Shown here: in pieces, positions 6,648 to 7,813 of the stretch
Numbering within the stretch: position 1 is the stretch's first letter
Layout: the number at the start of each line of letters is the position of its first letter
Assembly (NCBI GenBank): GCA_035258765.1
Contig: DATFWZ010000673.1
Span: 1-7,813 of the forward strand
Direction: 5' to 3'
DNA from: SIAJ01 sp035258765
GTDB taxonomy: Bacteria; Planctomycetota; Planctomycetia; Gemmatales; Gemmataceae
Length of the DNA: 7,813 nucleotides
Notes under the pieces: generated by a model
What the model saw: the letters and a program-made list of their open reading frames with translations, nothing else
Told to the model about the DNA's origin: nothing
Database searches by the model: none
Position numbers and translations under genes: made by a program

Positions 6648-6669
6648 CCGCGATCGGGTACGATCGCGG
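6648..6669 (+). promoter_or_regulatory. Hairpin abutting the archease start codon
   Basis: CCGCGATCG (6648-6656) and CGATCGCGG (6661-6669) are perfect 9-bp inverted repeats with loop GGTA, ending one base before ATG 6671. The space where a Shine-Dalgarno sequence would sit is inside the stem, and none is recognisable. TACGAT (6659-6664) resembles a -10 box placed 6 nt before the ATG, which would fit a leaderless transcript, but no good -35 is seen. Alternatively the palindrome may be an operator. Confidence 0.45.
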
Positions 6670-6670
6670 T

Positions 6671-7081
6671 ATGTACGAGTACTTCGAGCACACCGCCGAC
6701 CTCGGCATCCGGGTGCGGGCCGCGGACCTGAACAGCCTCTTCGCCGAGGCGGGTACGGCCCTGTTCGCCGCTGTCTTGGACGGGCTCGACACGGTTCGGC
6801 CGGCGCAGTCGATTGACGTCGCGATCGCGGGCGCCGAGCTCGACTACTTGCTGTTCGACTGGCTCCGCGAGTTGCTGTACCGGTTCGACGCCGATCACAT
6901 GCTGTTCTCGCGGTTCGAAGTCGTGGTCGGCGAGTCGGGCCTGAAGGGGACGGTGTGGGGCGAGCCCATCAACCCGGCACGGCACGTGCTCTCCCACGAG
7001 GTGAAGGCGATCACCTACCACGGTCTGCGGGTCGAGCGACAGGGAAGTGAGTGGGTCGCGGAAGTGATCGTGGACATTTGA
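6671..7081 (+). CDS. Archease, RtcB-activating protein
   Basis: Archease is the small cytoplasmic partner of the RNA ligase RtcB: it speeds guanylylation of the ligase and allows multiple turnover. The 136-residue length is typical. The N-terminus MYEYFEHTADLGIRVRA matches the family opening, with EHTAD at 6-10. Other conserved stretches are LLFDWLRELLYRFD (60-73), EVKAITYHGL (110-119) and the C-terminal EVIVDI with Asp135. Asp10 and Asp135 correspond to the acidic residues expected to bind the metal. The start is fixed by family alignment rather than a ribosome-binding site, since none is visible. The next gene, 42 nt downstream on the same strand, is rtcB, the usual partner, so the pair is almost certainly an operon. 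Confidence 0.95.
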   Translation: MYEYFEHTADLGIRVRAADLNSLFAEAGTALFAAVLDGLDTVRPAQSIDVAIAGAELDYLLFDWLRELLYRFDADHMLFSRFEVVVGESGLKGTVWGEPINPARHVLSHEVKAITYHGLRVERQGSEWVAEVIVDI

Positions 7082-7094
7082 TTCCAGCGGTTTA

Positions 7095-7118
7095 GCGGGT
7101 GACCTACTGGGTCACCGC
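7095..7118 (+). promoter_or_regulatory. Inverted repeat before rtcB
   Basis: GGTGACC (7098-7104) and GGTCACC (7110-7116) are perfect inverted repeats with a 5-nt loop. Two further G-C pairs (7095-7096 with 7117-7118) form if G7097 is bulged. It fills most of the 42-nt gap between archease and rtcB and ends 5 nt before the rtcB ATG, with no Shine-Dalgarno in between. It could be an mRNA hairpin tuning rtcB translation or a dyad operator; no T-run follows, so it is not a standard terminator. Confidence 0.45.
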
Positions 7119-7123
7119 CAGCC

Positions 7124-7813
7124 ATGAAGCAATCTTACTCCGGCCCGCTCGAACGGATCGACCCGTGGTGCGTCCGCATTCCGAAGGGCTACAAGCCCGG
7201 GATGCAGGTGCCCGGGCTGATCTACGTCAACGCCACGCTTCTGGAGCAGGTGAAGAAGGACCAGGCGCCGGACCAGGTGGCGAATGTCGCCTTTCTCCCG
7301 GGGATCGTCGCCGCCAGCATCGCGATGCCGGACATCCACTGGGGGTACGGCTTCTGCATCGGCGGCGTCGCCGCGACCGACCCCGCGGAGGGCGGCGTCA
7401 TCTGCCCGGGCGGCATCGGGTACGACATCAACTGCGGCGTACGCCTCCTCCGCTCCAACCTGTCGTACCGCCAGGTGAAGAACCACGTCCGCGACCTGGT
7501 TCGAGCCCTGTTTAACACCGTGCCGGCCGGCGTCGGGCGGGGCGGCAAGTTCAAGTTCACCGACAAGGAGATGAAGCCGCTGTTGGCCGAGGGGGCCGGC
7601 TACGTCGTCGGCCGCGGACTCGGCGTGGCCCGCGACCTGGAGCACATGGAGGCGAACGGCCGCATCGACGGCGCCGAGCCGGACAACGTCTCCGACCACG
7701 CCGTCAAGCGCGGCAGCGAACAGTGCGGCACCCTCGGCAGTGGCAACCACTTCCTGGAAGTCCAGGTCGTTGACCACGTGTTCGACGAGGGGGTGGCGAC
7801 GGCGTTCGGCCTG
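7124..7813 (+). CDS. rtcB: RNA-splicing ligase RtcB (5' part)
   Basis: GTP- and Mn-dependent RNA ligase that joins a 2',3'-cyclic phosphate or 3'-phosphate end to a 5'-OH end, used in tRNA splicing or RNA repair. The window ends after 230 codons; full-length RtcB is usually about 400-480 residues, so roughly half is visible. Signatures are clear: MPDIHWGYGFCIGGVAATD (68-86), GGIGYDINCGVRLLRSN (96-112) with the metal-binding Asp101 and Cys104, and TLGSGNHFLEVQVVD (203-217) with metal-binding His209. The His that is guanylylated lies further downstream and cannot be checked. ATG 7124 was chosen as the first start in this frame that gives a reasonable N-terminus; no ribosome-binding site is seen, so translation may depend on archease upstream. 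A 221-residue open frame on the opposite strand is a GC-rich shadow. Confidence 0.96.
   Translation, partial: MKQSYSGPLERIDPWCVRIPKGYKPGMQVPGLIYVNATLLEQVKKDQAPDQVANVAFLPGIVAASIAMPDIHWGYGFCIGGVAATDPAEGGVICPGGIGYDINCGVRLLRSNLSYRQVKNHVRDLVRALFNTVPAGVGRGGKFKFTDKEMKPLLAEGAGYVVGRGLGVARDLEHMEANGRIDGAEPDNVSDHAVKRGSEQCGTLGSGNHFLEVQVVDHVFDEGVATAFGL

Larger units (their letters stand above)
6261..6670. other. Gene-free region rich in inverted repeats
   Basis: 410 bp between fabH and archease. A plus-strand frame stays open across much of it, but it has no ribosome-binding site and its sequence follows the palindrome, so I do not call a gene. The region holds the 130-bp palindrome, an imperfect hairpin at 6528-6562 and a hairpin touching the archease start (each listed separately). 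I find no clear intrinsic terminator with a T-run after fabH; the palindrome itself may stop transcription. Confidence 0.7.

Noticed and set aside
6261..6731. 156-residue plus-strand open frame across the palindrome
   Set aside because: It has no ribosome-binding site, reads through both palindrome arms and overlaps the archease start in another frame.
7112..7777. 221-residue minus-strand open frame
   Set aside because: Antisense to rtcB, whose conserved motifs are unmistakable on the plus strand; a shadow frame.

Overview
The window is high-GC bacterial DNA that most resembles a planctomycete, probably of the Gemmata group. Three things point there: a small secreted protein that looks like the planctomycete-typical TIGR03067 family, a PEP-CTERM surface protein, and codons ending mostly in G or C. 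This placement is inference; the window holds no rRNA or other phylogenetic marker that would settle it.

Left part (1-2484). Two minus-strand genes form a tight pair: a 540-residue major facilitator superfamily transporter (529-2151) and, 14 nt after its stop, the secreted TIGR03067-like protein (56-514). Bases 1-55 show nothing. A divergent region of about 330 bp (2152-2484) separates them from a plus-strand PEP-CTERM gene and holds a fair sigma70-like promoter for the latter.

Middle part (2485-6260), all plus strand. The PEP-CTERM protein (2485-3165) ends at a strong intrinsic terminator (3190-3223). Next come ribosomal protein L21 (rplU, 3311-3643, not followed by rpmA), a 448-residue membrane-anchored or secreted helical-repeat protein of unknown function (3770-5116), and beta-ketoacyl-ACP synthase III (fabH, 5286-6260), which has a possible promoter of its own.

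Right part (6261-7813). A 410-bp gene-free region contains a near-perfect 130-bp palindrome (two 35-bp arms plus an inner 10-bp stem), which is probably a MITE- or REP-like element, and two smaller hairpins. After it comes the RNA-ligation pair: archease (6671-7081) and the first 230 codons of rtcB (7124 to the window end). Archease activates RtcB, which joins 2',3'-cyclic-phosphate (3'-phosphate) ends to 5'-OH RNA ends. Each of these two genes has an inverted repeat directly before its start codon and no clear Shine-Dalgarno sequence.

Most of the window is ordinary housekeeping and envelope genes, and I see no clear new multi-gene system. The items that best deserve a second look are the long palindrome, the paired hairpins at the archease and rtcB starts, the unassigned helical-repeat protein, and the transporter with a probable 14-helix layout.
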